Source: Candidatus Brocadiaceae bacterium (GTDB lineage Bacteria; Planctomycetota; MHYJ01; JACQXL01; CAKKQI01). From it: a DNA stretch of 5,405 nt. Position 1 is the stretch's first letter. Each line of letters starts with the position of its first letter. Location: assembly GCA_919901895.1 (NCBI GenBank), contig CAKKQI010000495.1:1-5405 (forward strand). The letters are read 5' to 3'. The notes beneath the pieces were generated by a model. That model did no database searches. It was not told the DNA's origin and was given only the letters and a program-made list of their open reading frames with translations. Positions 4,718-5,405 of the stretch are shown here, one piece after another. Made by a program: the position numbers and the translations under genes.

Positions 4718-5405
4718 TCACTCTAAATGTTCTGGTTCCGGACGGATGGTTAATTTAATATCCGCAAAATCTTTTTCCTGTTCCAGTTCAATCCGTTTCT
4801 GCCGGGCCAGTTCCAGTGAGGCCAGTAAATTTTTCACGACCTTAAAACAGTCGGTCGGCTGGCCAACCAGTTCGGAAAACATCAGGGATGATACCTGTTT
4901 TAAGCGGTTGATAATATTTTCAATAAATTGTTCAATGGGGACATCATCATAGAGAATGGAAGTGGATATATCCAGGGTGGTTTCGCGGCTCAGGCGGCTG
5001 AAAGAACGAACCAAAGTCCAGAGGTCAAGTTCAATTAAAGTTTCTTTGGCTTCTTCTTTAAGCGGCTGGTCCCGCTGAAGGCGGGGCTGGTTCAGGATGA
5101 TTAAAGTAGCCTGCAAGATGGTTTCCGGCCGGCCGCATTTTTTGGAACGCTCCTCCATCAGAGAACTGAATTGCCGGGAAAAATCTTTGTATTTTTTGTA
5201 TTCAATCAGTTTGCGCACCAGTTCAAAACGGGGGTCTTCTTCCTCCGGTTGTTCTTCTTCCTCCCGCGGCATCAGGGTTTTACTTTTGATTTCCATCAAG
5301 GTGGAAGCCATGACCATAAATTCGCCCGCCAGGTTGATGTCCAGTTTCTGCATCATTTCCAGATATTTGATATACTGGTCGGTTACCCGGGCAATGGGAA
5401 TATCG
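4718..5405 (-). CDS. scpA: Segregation and condensation protein ScpA (5' end beyond window)
   Basis: The frame is open to the right edge, so the first residues are missing; 228 residues plus a stop are visible. ScpA is the kleisin subunit of the bacterial Smc-ScpAB condensin and bridges the Smc heads. Family segments in order: DIPIARVTDQYIKYLEMM at the edge, LDINLAGEFMVMASTLMEIKS (5-25 counted from the ATG at 5356), LMPREEEE, an acidic linker, DPRFELVRKLIEYKKYKDFS (41-60), then a winged-helix C-terminal part with VVKNLLASLELARQKRIELEQEKDFADIKL (173-202). The methionine at 5356 is internal: family sequence continues upstream of it, so it is not the start. scpB is not downstream; a DUF58 gene follows after 96 nt. 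A 21-nt in-frame stretch encoding QPRLQRD (90-96) coincides with a palindrome and is bounded by a 7-nt direct repeat. Confidence 0.93.
   Translation of the reverse strand, partial: DIPIARVTDQYIKYLEMMQKLDINLAGEFMVMASTLMEIKSKTLMPREEEEQPEEEDPRFELVRKLIEYKKYKDFSRQFSSLMEERSKKCGRPETILQATLIILNQPRLQRDQPLKEEAKETLIELDLWTLVRSFSRLSRETTLDISTSILYDDVPIEQFIENIINRLKQVSSLMFSELVGQPTDCFKVVKNLLASLELARQKRIELEQEKDFADIKLTIRPEPEHLE
5064..5091. repeat. Palindrome in scpA bounded by 7-nt direct repeats
   Basis: cccgc-tgaag-gcggg (5071-5085) has 5-bp arms. The direct repeat ggctggt occurs at 5064-5070 and again exactly 21 nt later at 5085-5091, giving QP-RLQRD-QP in the protein. This is the copy in the window that looks most like an insertion with target duplication. 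Confidence 0.6.

Noticed and set aside
4746..4952. 68-codon plus-strand frame opposite scpA
   Set aside because: It is antisense to the conserved C-terminal part of scpA and has no independent support.
1..5405. CRISPR array
   Set aside because: The palindromes are short, irregularly spaced, differ in sequence and sit inside conserved genes; there are no regular repeats with spacers and no cas genes.

Overview
The window is a compact bacterial region with every gene on the minus strand, so transcription runs right to left in order scpA -> DUF58 protein -> von Willebrand A (vWA) membrane protein -> ubiE/menG -> ubiD. scpA (right) and ubiD (left) are cut by the window edges. Base composition looks mid-40s % GC by eye. 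The gene content (condensin subunit ScpA, a DUF58/BatA-type pair, and two UbiE/UbiD quinone enzymes) is that of an ordinary bacterium with a respiratory quinone. The many short GC-rich palindromes resemble, from memory, what is seen in genomes of uncultivated candidate phyla. That is an impression, not a placement.

Layout: 5405-4718, ScpA (5' end missing). 4717-4622, a 96-nt gap with two inverted repeats. 4621-3635, DUF58 protein. 3634-3511, a 124-nt gap made largely of repeat fragments. 3510-1579, BatA-like vWA protein with three predicted membrane segments. 1582-779, UbiE/MenG methyltransferase, overlapping the previous stop by ATGA. 778-651, a gap with nested palindromes. 650-1, N-terminal 216 codons of a UbiD-family decarboxylase. 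No RNA gene, CRISPR array, transposase or convincing intrinsic terminator is visible.

How the genes may work together: DUF58 and vWA proteins of this type are usually partners of a MoxR-family AAA+ ATPase, which is not in the window. UbiE and UbiD families act on quinone precursors (ring C-methylation and prenylated-FMN-dependent decarboxylation), so the downstream pair probably serves menaquinone or ubiquinone synthesis. ScpA belongs to chromosome segregation and seems to be a neighbour only.

The main observation is a dispersed family of tiny palindromes, about 14-22 nt, with CCCG...CGGG or TCCGCC...GGCGGA arms, in both genes and gaps. Several in-gene copies coincide with extra stretches of about 7 residues relative to remembered family patterns (three in ubiD, one in ubiE, one in scpA, several in the DUF58 gene). 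One supplies the ubiE stop codon. This looks like in-frame invasion of conserved genes by miniature palindromic elements, comparable in kind to Rickettsia palindromic elements or the small dispersed repeats of Nostoc.
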